Origin: Micromonospora endophytica
GTDB lineage: Bacteria; Actinomycetota; Actinomycetes; Mycobacteriales; Micromonosporaceae
Assembly: GCF_003236305.1 (NCBI RefSeq)
Contig: NZ_POTX01000007.1
Coordinates: 1-56,760 of the forward strand
Length of the DNA stretch: 56,760 nt
Direction: 5' to 3'
The position numbers and the translations under genes were made by a program. Below, one piece after another: positions 42,666 through 51,495 of the stretch. The notes beneath the pieces were generated by a model that had not been told where the DNA came from, searched no databases, and was given only the letters and a program-made list of their open reading frames with translations. Positions within the stretch are counted from its first letter, which is position 1, and each line of letters begins with the position of its first letter.

Positions 42666-43510
42666 AGTCGGGCCTTCCTGATCTCGGGCACGTCGGCGTT
42701 CGACAGGACGGCGACTTGGCTGCGGCCGGTCCGTGGATCGGTGTCACAGAGGACGAGGCTGGCGTATTGGGTGGCCCATTCCTCGTGGTGACGCACCAGG
42801 TCCAGCCAGACGCTCGTGCAGTAGCCGCCGGGCTGGCACCGGTGCACCGGCAGGTCGAGACCGCCGAGCTGATCGTCCGTCGGCCACGGACCGGCGACCA
42901 GCAGCGCCGGCCCGGGCGGCAGGGCCGGACGCTGGCCGGCCAGCAGTTCACCCAGCGGTACGTCCGAGCCTGCCGCCCGGCTGGCGATGAGGCGGTAGCC
43001 GGTGTCCGTGCCGGTGTCGAAGTAGAGCAGGACGGCGCTGTCCAGCAGGGGGGTGTCGTGCACCAACGGATCCCGGTACGGCAGCGTGGTCTGCTCGCAG
43101 ACGAACAGGGCCAGGCTGGCCGCCTTGCCGGACCGGGCGTACGCGTCGGCGATCCGCAACGCGGTGAACGGCGCCCGCAGGCCGTTCTCCGAGACGGCGA
43201 AGCTGCGGCTGCCGCCGCCGAACAGCGCGTTGAGCCGTGTGGTGACGGTCTTCAGCGGATAGCGGTCGGGCAGGCCGTAGGCCAGGATCAACAGGTCGGG
43301 GGTGCCGAACGGGCTGGGACAGCGGTCCATCAGCTCCTCGGCCAGCTCGCGGAACCCGATGTTGCGGGACTGCTTCATCAGGTCCTCGTCGACCTCGATG
43401 CCGTACGGCGCGAGCAGATCCCGCTGGTAGGCCAGCAGCGCCTCGTCGCGTTCGTACGCGTTGCCGTCGGGACGTACGAGGGCTGCCGCGCCGCGCAGGG
43501 TCAGGGACAT
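42662..43510 (-). CDS. KAS III/thiolase-fold protein lacking the catalytic Cys
   Basis: The protein has 282 residues; ATG 43510 follows GGAGGACGTGGCC. It has the order of a ketosynthase III core: TPDLLILAYGLPD (equivalent to the strand before the nucleophile loop), then SRSFAVSENGLRAPFTALRIADAYAR, where FabH has the AACxG nucleophile elbow. Here Ser or Glu stands in place of Cys. No convincing His/Asn pair follows. The second half is divergent. I infer a non-catalytic partner of the KAS III-like protein at 46647-47615, by analogy with chain-length factors. It overlaps the next gene by GTGA. Confidence 0.6.
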   Translation of the reverse strand: MSLTLRGAAALVRPDGNAYERDEALLAYQRDLLAPYGIEVDEDLMKQSRNIGFRELAEELMDRCPSPFGTPDLLILAYGLPDRYPLKTVTTRLNALFGGGSRSFAVSENGLRAPFTALRIADAYARSGKAASLALFVCEQTTLPYRDPLVHDTPLLDSAVLLYFDTGTDTGYRLIASRAAGSDVPLGELLAGQRPALPPGPALLVAGPWPTDDQLGGLDLPVHRCQPGGYCTSVWLDLVRHHEEWATQYASLVLCDTDPRTGRSQVAVLSNADVPEIRKARL

Positions 43511-43549
43511 GGCCACGTCCTCCGTGATGGGGGGCGGTGGGCGTGGCGG

Positions 43550-43807
43550 TCAGGAACTCACCTTCCGGGCCCGCTCCAGGAAGTCCGTCAGGGTGCCCAC
43601 CGTGCGGAAGTCGTCCATGTTCAGGTTCTCGGGGTCCACCTCGATGCCGATGTTGTCCTCAAGGGCCATGAGCAGTTCGAGGATGGCGGTGGAATCCAGG
43701 TGCATGTCCTCGAAGAGCCGGGTGCCCTCGGACAGCGGGCCGAAGTCACGCATCAGCACCTCGGCCAGCGCGGCCTGGATCTTCTCGACGATCTCGTGGC
43801 GTTCCAT
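43550..43807 (-). CDS. Acyl carrier protein
   Basis: The protein has 85 residues, acidic and helical; GAGAGGAAG precedes ATG 43807. The phosphopantetheine site is HLDST with Ser39. Helix II follows with AILELLMALEDNIGIEVDPE. It is the only carrier protein in the cluster and lies between the decarboxylase and the KAS III-like partner. In the butirosin pathway the equivalent BtrI holds glutamate while it is decarboxylated to a gamma-aminobutyryl thioester; I infer a similar role here. Confidence 0.93.
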   Translation of the reverse strand: MERHEIVEKIQAALAEVLMRDFGPLSEGTRLFEDMHLDSTAILELLMALEDNIGIEVDPENLNMDDFRTVGTLTDFLERARKVSS

Positions 43808-43904
43808 CTGATCTTCCTCTCGAAATTCCCGGTCCGCGGACCGGGTGACACGGGGGTGGACTGCTCGGGCCGGCGGTGGCGGCACCGACGGCGGCGGGCG
43901 GGGG

Positions 43905-45257
43905 TCAGGGTGCCGCCGGCCCGGCGGGCACCGGCACCCCGGGCGCTGGTGCGGCGGGCGCTGGTGCGGCGGGAACGACGAGATGCTGCGGCCGGAGCAG
44001 ATCCTCGACGGTGTCCGCCCGGCGGACCAGGTGCGCCTCGCCGTCGAGCACGAGCACCTCCGCGGGATGGCCGTGGCTGAGGAAGAGCACCGGCGAGGCG
44101 CTCGGCCCGTACGCGCCGGAGCGCTCGACACCGATCAGGTCACCCGGGCGGACCTCGGGCAGCGGCACCTTCTTGCCGATCACGTCGTTGGGTGTGCAGA
44201 GCGGCCCGGTGACCGTGTAGTCGCGCGCGGCTGGTTCGGCGGGTCGGCTCAGCGACCGGATGGGGAAGTTCCGCTTGACGAAACTGCCGATGCCGACCGC
44301 CGCCATGTGGTGGTTGGTGCCGCCGTCGGCGACGACGAACCACTCGCCGCGCGACGCCTTGACGTAACGCGCGCGGACCACGTAGGTCCCCGCCCAGCCG
44401 ACCAGGTAGCGGCCCAGCTCGGTGATGATCCGAGTGTCCGGGTGCGTGCCGCGGAATCGCGCCACGGCGGAGTTGACGCCGTCGGCCACCGCCGCGATGT
44501 CCAGCGACGACTCGTTGTCGAAGTAGGGGACGCCGAAGCCGCCACCGACGTCGACGAGGTCCAGCCGCAGGTCCAGCGCGGCGGCGAGGTCCGCCGCCGC
44601 GGTGAGCACACTGTGGGTGTTGTGCGCGATGTCCGCGGCGTCGAGGATGCGCGTGCCCATGTAGGCGTGCAGGCCGATCACCCGTACCTGGCGCAGCGCC
44701 CGCAGGGTCGGCCCGGCGTCGGCGACCAGTTCCTGGTCGATGCCGAACTGCCGGGGTTTGCCCCCCATGGCCAGCCGGGAGCCCTTGGTGACGAAGGCCG
44801 GGTTGACCCGCAGCACGACCCGCACCGGCTCGCTCGTGGCGCGGCGCAGCGTACCCGCCATCGCGTCGACGGTGACCACCTCGTCGAGCGACTCGCAGAC
44901 GATCGCACCGATGCCCTGCTCGATGCAGGCGGCCAACTCCGCCGTCGACTTGCCCGGCCCGAGGAAGATGACGTCGCCGGCCGGCACCCCGGCTCGGCGG
45001 GCGGTCACCAGTTCGGCCAGGGACGACACCTCGGCGCCGGCGCCGAGGGAGTGCAGCAACGAACAGATGCTGATGTTGGGGTTGGCCTTCAGCGAGTAGT
45101 AGATCTCGACCGACGCGTCGAGCAGACCGCGCAACTGCTGGTACGTCTCGCGGATGACCTCGCCGTCGTAGAGATACAGCGGGGTGCCGTACCGGTCGGC
45201 CAGTTCGGCGACGGGTACGCCCTGGACGGTGTGGCAGTCGATGGCCGGCTCAGTCAT
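43905..45257 (-). CDS. Fold-type III PLP-dependent decarboxylase, BtrK-like
   Basis: The protein has 450 residues from ATG 45257, overlapping the ATP-grasp stop by 8 bases. The alanine-racemase-like barrel holds the PLP Lys57 in YYSLKANPN, the phosphate loop DVGGGFGVPYF (236-246) and HAYMGTRILDAADI. The decarboxylase-domain Cys354 (GPLCTPNDV) replaces the CESxD motif of diaminopimelate decarboxylase. Residues 428-450 are a Pro/Ala tail of low complexity. Beside an ATP-grasp ligase and an ACP, it fits BtrK, which decarboxylates a glutamyl residue on its carrier protein. A free amino acid substrate (diaminopimelate, ornithine, lysine) is the alternative. Confidence 0.9.
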   Translation of the reverse strand: MTEPAIDCHTVQGVPVAELADRYGTPLYLYDGEVIRETYQQLRGLLDASVEIYYSLKANPNISICSLLHSLGAGAEVSSLAELVTARRAGVPAGDVIFLGPGKSTAELAACIEQGIGAIVCESLDEVVTVDAMAGTLRRATSEPVRVVLRVNPAFVTKGSRLAMGGKPRQFGIDQELVADAGPTLRALRQVRVIGLHAYMGTRILDAADIAHNTHSVLTAAADLAAALDLRLDLVDVGGGFGVPYFDNESSLDIAAVADGVNSAVARFRGTHPDTRIITELGRYLVGWAGTYVVRARYVKASRGEWFVVADGGTNHHMAAVGIGSFVKRNFPIRSLSRPAEPAARDYTVTGPLCTPNDVIGKKVPLPEVRPGDLIGVERSGAYGPSASPVLFLSHGHPAEVLVLDGEAHLVRRADTVEDLLRPQHLVVPAAPAPAAPAPGVPVPAGPAAP

Positions 45258-46644
45258 GGCTCTCCTCCGGAACGGACAGGGTGGTCACGGTTGCCCGCAC
45301 CGCGCGGTCGAGGTCGCGGAGCCGGTCGCGGTCCACGGCCACCAGCAGGGCGTACAGCCGGCCGTCGAACGACTCCGGCGGGCCACCGGCGCCGACCGGC
45401 AGCAGCGCGTCGGCGTTGACGGTGGCGAAGCAGGTGACCAGCACCCGCTCCGTGGCCCGGTCGCCTGCCACCGTGGCCAGTGCCCGCCGTACGGCGTCGA
45501 ACTCCAGCGGCGCGGCGAGCCGCAGGGGGTAGTGCCGGGCCTGTGCGACGGTCCCGGGCGGCTGGCACAGCTCGGTGACCCCGCCCTGGTAGGTGGACAT
45601 GTTCAGCCGCGCGTTGATCTCCAGCACCGGGTAGACCGTCTCGTCGACGCCGACGATGGCGTCCACCCCCACCACGCCGTGGTAGCCGTCGGCGTACAGC
45701 CGGGTGGCGACCTCACCGGCGGCGTACTCGATCTGCCGGTACTGCTCGGCGCTCAACTCGGCCGGCATGAGGTGGCCCTGGTGCACGCCCTGCGCGGTGA
45801 GCGCCTGCTTGACGAAGTCGAGCCCGGAGCGCCCGTCCCGGGCAATGGTGATCTGGTAGTTGAGGTCGCATCGTTTGGGCAGCCACTCCTCGACGACCAC
45901 GTGGATCCGGTCGTCCCCGGTACGGGCGGCCCGGCGGTCCACCATGCGCAGCAACTGCGCCGCCCGGGTGGGGTTCTCCAGCACCAGCAGTCCCTTGCCG
46001 GAGACGCCGTAGGCATCCTTGACGACGAGTGGTTCCCCCGACTCCAGCCGGTGCCGGTAGCGGGTCAGCACCTCGGTCAGCTCCTGCCGGGTCTCGCAGC
46101 AGGTGCCGGGCACCGGTCGCAGGCCGGCGGCCTCGGCCAACCGCCGGCCGTAGATCTTGCTGTTGACCCGCTCGACCACGGTGGCCGCCGGGGTGGCCAG
46201 TGCCAGGCCGCAGCGTCGGGCCAACTTCTCCTCGTCCACGGTGGTGCCCATCGGCAGCAGGTGGGCACCGGCCGCGCCGAGCCGGCGGAGCCGATCGAGC
46301 AGCAGCGGCGAATCCATGGCGTTCGCCGTGGTGGAGCGCTCGGGACGGCAGTTCTCGGGCACCAGCACGGTGGGTAACGCCAGGCCCTGGTGCGTCAGGT
46401 AGTCCCGGTAGGCAGGGTCGAGTGGGCGGCTGAGCACAATGGTGTCATCCGCCCCGGCGAGCAGCGCGCCAAGCTCCTCCATGGCGGCGACGAGGGGGCG
46501 GGTGGCGCCCGCCGGCGGTGCGGGCAGCCCCACGTGGCCACGGGCCCACTGGGCCTCGGCCTCGAAGTTGCACAGCAGCACCAGCGGCGTGTCCGCCGAG
46601 CCCGTCAGGGCGCGCTTCAGCCGGCGCAGGTATCGGGTGGACAT
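45250..46644 (-). CDS. ATP-grasp ligase, candidate aminoacyl-carrier-protein ligase (BtrJ/PGM1-like)
   Basis: The protein has 464 residues; GGGAGTTGAGC precedes ATG 46644. A pre-ATP-grasp domain (about 1-140, PLVLLCNFEAEAQW) is followed by the ATP-binding region with VNSKIYGRRLAEAAGL, PLVVKDAYGVSGKGLLVL, VVVEEWLP and the metal-binding end VYPVLEINARLNMSTYQGG. ATP-grasp enzymes join a carboxyl phosphate to an amine or thiol. In butirosin BtrJ loads glutamate on BtrI, and in pheganomycin PGM1 joins peptides. The order ligase-decarboxylase-ACP here supports carrier loading. The amino acid cannot be told from sequence. Confidence 0.88.
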   Translation of the reverse strand: MSTRYLRRLKRALTGSADTPLVLLCNFEAEAQWARGHVGLPAPPAGATRPLVAAMEELGALLAGADDTIVLSRPLDPAYRDYLTHQGLALPTVLVPENCRPERSTTANAMDSPLLLDRLRRLGAAGAHLLPMGTTVDEEKLARRCGLALATPAATVVERVNSKIYGRRLAEAAGLRPVPGTCCETRQELTEVLTRYRHRLESGEPLVVKDAYGVSGKGLLVLENPTRAAQLLRMVDRRAARTGDDRIHVVVEEWLPKRCDLNYQITIARDGRSGLDFVKQALTAQGVHQGHLMPAELSAEQYRQIEYAAGEVATRLYADGYHGVVGVDAIVGVDETVYPVLEINARLNMSTYQGGVTELCQPPGTVAQARHYPLRLAAPLEFDAVRRALATVAGDRATERVLVTCFATVNADALLPVGAGGPPESFDGRLYALLVAVDRDRLRDLDRAVRATVTTLSVPEESHD

Positions 46645-46646
46645 GC

Positions 46647-47615
46647 TCAACTCCCTGCGCATTCGACGACCATTGCGGAGTAGGTGGCGCCCAGGCCGAC
46701 GGCGGTGACCAGGTAGCGGCCCCCGGCGACCAGCGCGCCCCGGCTGGCGAGCGTCGCCAGGTTGAGGAAGGGGTCCGAACAGGAGCAGTGCGAGTACTCG
46801 CCGACGTTGTCCAGGAAGACCCGGTCCCGGTCCAGCCCGAGGGTGGCGCAGATGGTGACCCAGGAGGAGATGTTCACGTTGTGCGGGATGACCATGGTGA
46901 GGTCGGCCAACTCCAGCTCGGCGGCGGCCAACGCCTCCCGGATCACCTCGACCAGGTAGGTGTGGTAGGTGCTGCCGAAGCGGTGCAGTGCCGCTCCGGC
47001 GAGCTGGTATCCGTCGAAGAACTCGCCCACCGTGCGGGCCGCGTACGACAGCACCCGGGTGCCCGCACCACCCAGCCCGACCAGGCAGGCGGAGGACGCC
47101 TCGCCGATGATCGAGGTGTTCCAGAGCACCTGGATCGCCCGGGTGAACGGCTGCTCGCCGGTGAGCACCAGGGCGAGGGCGTCCGGATCGTCGGCGGCGC
47201 GCAACAGTTCGCCGGCGACCTCGATGGCGAGCAGGCCGCTGGCGCAGGCGTGCTGGGTCACCGCGAACGCCTCGGCGTCGGGGAGGCCGAGCCGTTCCCG
47301 CAGCGCGTCCGCCGCGACCAGGGTGGTCGGGGTGAGGTCCTGCGCGGTGTGCGCGAAGATCAGGTATCGGATCCGGTCACGGTCACCGACCTCTGCCAGC
47401 AGGGCCTCGGCCGGCGGGCAGACGAGGTCGAGAAGCCCGAGGTCGGGATCGATGCGCAGCCGGTCCAGCCCGCGGATGCGGCGGAACAACCGGGTCTGGT
47501 AGCGATTGAGCCCCAGCCCCGCCGCGATCTCCTCCACGGTGACCGAGCGCTCCGGCGCGTACGCCTCCACGCGGCGCAGCACGACGTCGGACCGGGTCGG
47601 CGCCAGCGAGGTCAT
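46647..47615 (-). CDS. KAS III-like condensing enzyme or acyltransferase with unusual triad
   Basis: The protein has 322 residues; GGAAGGGATGCCCC precedes the ATG. FabH-type features are the Cys124 nucleophile in QHACASGLL, His245 in VIPHNVN and the C-terminal GATYSAMVVE. Where FabH has the active-site Asn (YGNTS), this protein reads YSHCSC, so His276 appears in its place. KAS III relatives with altered third residues, such as CerJ, act as acyltransferases rather than Claisen enzymes, so either chemistry is possible. It is the first gene of the minus operon, three bases from the ATP-grasp gene. Confidence 0.88.
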   Translation of the reverse strand: MTSLAPTRSDVVLRRVEAYAPERSVTVEEIAAGLGLNRYQTRLFRRIRGLDRLRIDPDLGLLDLVCPPAEALLAEVGDRDRIRYLIFAHTAQDLTPTTLVAADALRERLGLPDAEAFAVTQHACASGLLAIEVAGELLRAADDPDALALVLTGEQPFTRAIQVLWNTSIIGEASSACLVGLGGAGTRVLSYAARTVGEFFDGYQLAGAALHRFGSTYHTYLVEVIREALAAAELELADLTMVIPHNVNISSWVTICATLGLDRDRVFLDNVGEYSHCSCSDPFLNLATLASRGALVAGGRYLVTAVGLGATYSAMVVECAGS

Positions 47616-47685
47616 GGGGCATCCCTTCCGGTCATTTTTGATCGTCAGACGCCACTACGTTAAAAGTCGATCACAGGGCTAGCAA

Positions 47686-47699
47686 TGGGGTAATCCCCA
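47686..47699. promoter_or_regulatory. Palindromic element TGGGGTAATCCCCA, KAS III operon side
   Basis: Perfect 5-bp arms around TAAT, 71 bases upstream of the KAS III-like start. It resembles LuxR-type operators of polyketide clusters (GGGAWWTCCC type). The 338-base divergent region 47616-47953 has no gene and is relatively AT-rich at its centre. Confidence 0.5.
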
Positions 47700-47864
47700 G
47701 GATCTCGAAAACCGGTAAATCGGGCAGGCGAAAAGACGAACAGGCTCGATATTCATCCAGAGCAGACAATTCACTCGCTTTGTCGACCATTCATCGCCAA
47801 ACCAACGGCAATCCATACCGAACGGGACGTACGGGCCGGGTTCACCCCGAGGGACGGCCAACAG

Positions 47865-47878
47865 TGGGGTTTTCCCGA
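47865..47878. promoter_or_regulatory. Second TGGGGTNNTCCC element, condensation-operon side
   Basis: TGGGGTTTTCCCGA matches the first element at 11 of 14 positions (TGGGGTNNTCCC). It is 76 bases upstream of the plus-operon start. One copy per divergent promoter suggests a common regulator, probably the LAL protein at 37413-40454. Confidence 0.45.
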
Positions 47879-47953
47879 CTACCGGCGACGACACCGCGCG
47901 GGCGAGGGTGGGCGACAGTCACGTAGCTCGCTCGCCGACGAACCGGAGGCACG

Positions 47954-49750
47954 ATGTCCAGTCCCACGCTGGCCGACCGGATGGAGATCGCGTTCGTGGG
48001 TCACCGGGCCGGCGAAGGGCCTCTGACCTGCGGCCAGAGGAACACCTGGCAGTGGATGCGAACAGACGTGTCCAACCCGATGGCGACGCTGCAGTGGCGG
48101 CTGCCGCTACCGCCCGGCACTCCCGTGGCCGACGTGGTGGCCGCCCTGGCCACCCTGCTGGCCCGGCACGAGTCGCTGCGTACGACGTTTCAGGAGCACG
48201 ACGGCCAGTTGCGTCAACGCATCCTGGGCAGCGGGGTCCTCGCGGCCGAAATTCACCACGTCAATACCTCCGCCGACCTGAACCTGACAGCCCAACGGAT
48301 GATTGACCAGCTCCGCGAGAAACCGTTCGCCCTGGCCGATGAATTGCCGGTGAGGCTGGCGATCGCGGTGGCTGGCGATAGCGCACTTGCAGTTGTTGCC
48401 GTCTATTCGCACATGGCTGTCGACTATGGAAGCATGGCCATTCTGGGCCGGGAGTTCGGCGAGCTGGTCGGCACCGCCGGCGACCGACCGGTCGAGGCCG
48501 CCGGCGACCGGCTGGTCGGGGTGGCCCGGCACCAGCCGCTCGACCAGGCAGCCGAGGAGGCGTCGCCGCGCGGGCAGCGCCGGGCCGCTGCGGCCCTGCG
48601 GTACTGGACCGACCAACTGCGCCGGACGCCCCAGTGCCTGATGGCGTTGCCGCCGGCCGACGACGGCGACACCGGCCCGGCCAGCGCGGCCCTGCGCTCT
48701 CCCGCCGCCACCGCCGCCCTCGGCCGGATCGCCGCCCGGACCCAGGCCAGCCCGGCCGCCGCCGTACTGGCCGCCTTCTCCGCCGTGGTGTCGGTACGGG
48801 TCGACCAGTCCCGCTGCGTGTTCGCTTCGCTGTCCAGCAACCGGTTCACCTCCCGCCTGCGCGACTACGTCGGCACCCTGGCCCAGGACGGTCTGGTGGT
48901 GGTGGACGTGGCCGGGCCGGACTTCGACGATCTGGTGCGGCAGACCGGCGCGGCGATGCTGCGCGCCAACCGCAACAGCATCTTCGACGTCGCCGATCTG
49001 GTGACCCAGGCGGTCCGGATCAACCACGAACAGGGCCTCGACTTCAGCCGGGACTGCGTCTTCAACAACATCAGCGCCCACCTGCCCGCCGGTGCCGGCG
49101 AGGCGGCGAACGTGCAGTTGCCGGCGTTGGATCCCGCCGACCTGAGCTGGTCACCCGGGCCCGGGGACGCGGAGAGCAGTCTCACCTGGACACCGGCACC
49201 GCCCTTTCCCAACCGCCTGGTGCTCCAGTTGATCGCCGTCGCGCCGGCCGTGGTGCTCGGCCTGAGCACCGGTGACACCCGGCACGTGCCGCGGACCGAG
49301 ATCACCGGACTGCTGCGGGGCGTGGAACGTGTCCTGGTCGCCGCCGGTGCCGGGCCGGTACGCCTGGCGGAGGTGCCCGACCTCAGCGGGGTGACCCCGG
49401 TGGCGCGCGACAGCGACTGGGTGCGGGTGGGAGTCAGCTGGGTGCAACTCAGTGGAGTCCAGGAACTGCTGCGCGAGGCGCTGGACACCCCGGCACTCGC
49501 CACCGCCGAGCCGGACGGTGCCGGGCACCGACTGACCGCGCACCTCGTCGCCGCCGACGGCATCCGGACCCCGCACCAGGCGCACGCGGCCTGCATGGCG
49601 CACCTCGGCGGCCGGTACGCCGTGGCCGCTCCGCACCGTTACGTCCTGCACGACTCGGCTCCGGCCGACCTCACCGACCTGGCGGCCTGGCGTACCCGGC
49701 CGGTGCTGGCCTGCGGGGACGGCCGCGCGACCACGGAGGATGACCGATGA
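47954..49750 (+). CDS. Stand-alone condensation-domain-like protein (copy 1)
   Basis: The protein has 598 residues; GGAGGCACG precedes the ATG. Residues about 20-470 follow the NRPS condensation fold: EGPLTCGQRNTWQW, motif C2 RHESLRTTF (71-79), and the C3 motif as YSHMAVDYGS with His153 and Asp157, where the canonical HHxxxDG has lost its first His and the Gly. The final 110 residues (DWVRVGVSWVQLSGVQELL, then HRYVLHDSAPADLTDL) look like the C-terminal subdomain of an adenylation domain without the A10 lysine. There is no carrier protein attached. It probably forms an amide or ester from the ACP-bound chain. It overlaps the next gene by ATGA. Confidence 0.82.
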   Translation: MSSPTLADRMEIAFVGHRAGEGPLTCGQRNTWQWMRTDVSNPMATLQWRLPLPPGTPVADVVAALATLLARHESLRTTFQEHDGQLRQRILGSGVLAAEIHHVNTSADLNLTAQRMIDQLREKPFALADELPVRLAIAVAGDSALAVVAVYSHMAVDYGSMAILGREFGELVGTAGDRPVEAAGDRLVGVARHQPLDQAAEEASPRGQRRAAAALRYWTDQLRRTPQCLMALPPADDGDTGPASAALRSPAATAALGRIAARTQASPAAAVLAAFSAVVSVRVDQSRCVFASLSSNRFTSRLRDYVGTLAQDGLVVVDVAGPDFDDLVRQTGAAMLRANRNSIFDVADLVTQAVRINHEQGLDFSRDCVFNNISAHLPAGAGEAANVQLPALDPADLSWSPGPGDAESSLTWTPAPPFPNRLVLQLIAVAPAVVLGLSTGDTRHVPRTEITGLLRGVERVLVAAGAGPVRLAEVPDLSGVTPVARDSDWVRVGVSWVQLSGVQELLREALDTPALATAEPDGAGHRLTAHLVAADGIRTPHQAHAACMAHLGGRYAVAAPHRYVLHDSAPADLTDLAAWRTRPVLACGDGRATTEDDR

Positions 49751-51495
49751 CAGCACCGAGCGACACCGTCCGGATCGTCCACCTGCGGGTCGACGGCGAC
49801 CGCGAGGCACAGGGCCCGCTGACGTTGGGTCAGGCCAACGCCCGGCAATGGATCTCCACGCTCACCGACGACCACTTCCTCAGCCTGGTGCAGTGGATCT
49901 TCACGGTGCCGGCCGGGACCTCGCTGGAGCGCGCCTGCGCCGCCCTGGCCGCACTGGTCCGGCGGTACGAGTCGCTGCGTACCACGTACCACGACGGGCC
50001 GGACGGTCCGGTGCAGCGCGTGGCGCGCACCGTCGAGCTGCCGATCGAGGTGCACCATCGACCGGCCCAACCGGAGAGCACGGCGCTGGCCCGGGAGTTG
50101 ATCGGTCAACTCCGCGAACGCCCGTTCGACCTGGCCCGGGATCTTCCGCTGCGCTTCGCCGTGGCGGTCGAGGCCGACCTGGTACACGCGGTGGTCGCGG
50201 TCGTCTCGCACCTGGCCGCCGACTACGTGAGCCTGACCGTGCTGGGCGAGCGCTTCACCGCGCTGCTCGCCGGATCCGCGAGCGACGAGGACGAGCCGCC
50301 CCACCAGCCGCTGGACCGGGCCGCGCGGGAGCGCTCGCCGCAGGGTCTGCGGCAGGCCGACGCGGCACTGCGGTACTGGTCGGGCATCCTGGGCCGGCGG
50401 CCCCGCTGCGTGCTGCCCCGGCGCGCCACAGATGTCGAGGCACTGGACGGCGGGCCGCCGCGTACCCCACGCAGCGCCGACCTGCACTCGCCACGGGCGG
50501 CCGCCGCGCTGGACCGGATCACCGCCCGCACCGGCGCGAGCCGGGCCATGGCGGTGCTCGCCGCGCTCGCCGCCGTGCTCGCCACCCGGTCCGGCCAACG
50601 GCACGTGGTGCTCTACTCCCCCGCCGCAAACCGGCTCGGCGTACGACTGCGGGACTATGTCGGCACCGCGTCGCAGGACGGCCTGCTCAGCATCGAGGTC
50701 GACCAGCCCGACTACGACACGCTGGTGCGGCACGCCGGGACCGCGCTGCTGCGGGCCAACCGAAACAGTGTCTTCGACGCCGAGGCACTGCAGCGCGAGC
50801 ACGACCGCATCGCGCACGAGCGGGGCATGCCGATGAGCCGGGACGGCGTGTTCAACAACATCTCCGGCAACGCCCCGCCGGACCTGCCGAGAGTGGCCAC
50901 GGCGGAGACGTTCATCGACTGGTGGACCCCGACCGGCTTCACCAACCTGCTCCTGTTCCACCTGGTACGGACCGAGCAGGCGCTGATCCTGGAATTCATC
51001 ACCGGGGACAACCGGTACCTTCCCGACGCGGAGATCGAGGCGCTGCTGCTCGGCACCGACCGGGTGCTCGCCGCAGCGGCCACCGGCAACGTCCCGCTGG
51101 ACGACGTCGCCGACATCGCCGGCATCGAGGCGTTCGCCCCCGACGGTGACTGGCACTTCATCGACCACAGCTGGGTCCAGCTCAGCGAGGTCAACCGGGT
51201 GCTGCGGGCGGCACTGCCCGGGACGGCCCGGGCCTTCGTGCTCGGCGACGAACCCAGCGGCGCGACGATCACCGCCCACCTGGTCGCCGGGGACGAGATC
51301 ACCGACCCCGCGCGGGCGCACTCGGCCTGCGTACGACGGCTCGCCGACTCGCACACGGCGATCGCCCCACACCGGTACGTCCTGCACCCGGACGCCCCCG
51401 CCGATCCAGCCGACCCGCAGGCGTGGCGGGAACTGCCGGTGCTGGCCGAAGGCGACGGCCGGTCCACGGCGGCGAAAAGCGAGGTAGGACCATGA
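49747..51495 (+). CDS. Stand-alone condensation-domain-like protein (copy 2)
   Basis: The protein has 582 residues and is a tandem paralogue of the preceding gene. It has GPLTLGQANARQWI, RYESLRTTY (73-81) and a C3 motif VSHLAADYVSL with His155 and Asp159, showing the same loss of the first His and of Gly. The C-terminal adenylation-subdomain-like tail is kept (DWHFIDHSWVQLSEVNRVL, HRYVLHPDAPADPADPQAW). Matching losses in both copies suggest the changes came before the duplication and are functional. It overlaps both neighbours by ATGA, so all four plus-strand genes form one operon with the exporter. Confidence 0.82.
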   Translation: MTAPSDTVRIVHLRVDGDREAQGPLTLGQANARQWISTLTDDHFLSLVQWIFTVPAGTSLERACAALAALVRRYESLRTTYHDGPDGPVQRVARTVELPIEVHHRPAQPESTALARELIGQLRERPFDLARDLPLRFAVAVEADLVHAVVAVVSHLAADYVSLTVLGERFTALLAGSASDEDEPPHQPLDRAARERSPQGLRQADAALRYWSGILGRRPRCVLPRRATDVEALDGGPPRTPRSADLHSPRAAAALDRITARTGASRAMAVLAALAAVLATRSGQRHVVLYSPAANRLGVRLRDYVGTASQDGLLSIEVDQPDYDTLVRHAGTALLRANRNSVFDAEALQREHDRIAHERGMPMSRDGVFNNISGNAPPDLPRVATAETFIDWWTPTGFTNLLLFHLVRTEQALILEFITGDNRYLPDAEIEALLLGTDRVLAAAATGNVPLDDVADIAGIEAFAPDGDWHFIDHSWVQLSEVNRVLRAALPGTARAFVLGDEPSGATITAHLVAGDEITDPARAHSACVRRLADSHTAIAPHRYVLHPDAPADPADPQAWRELPVLAEGDGRSTAAKSEVGP

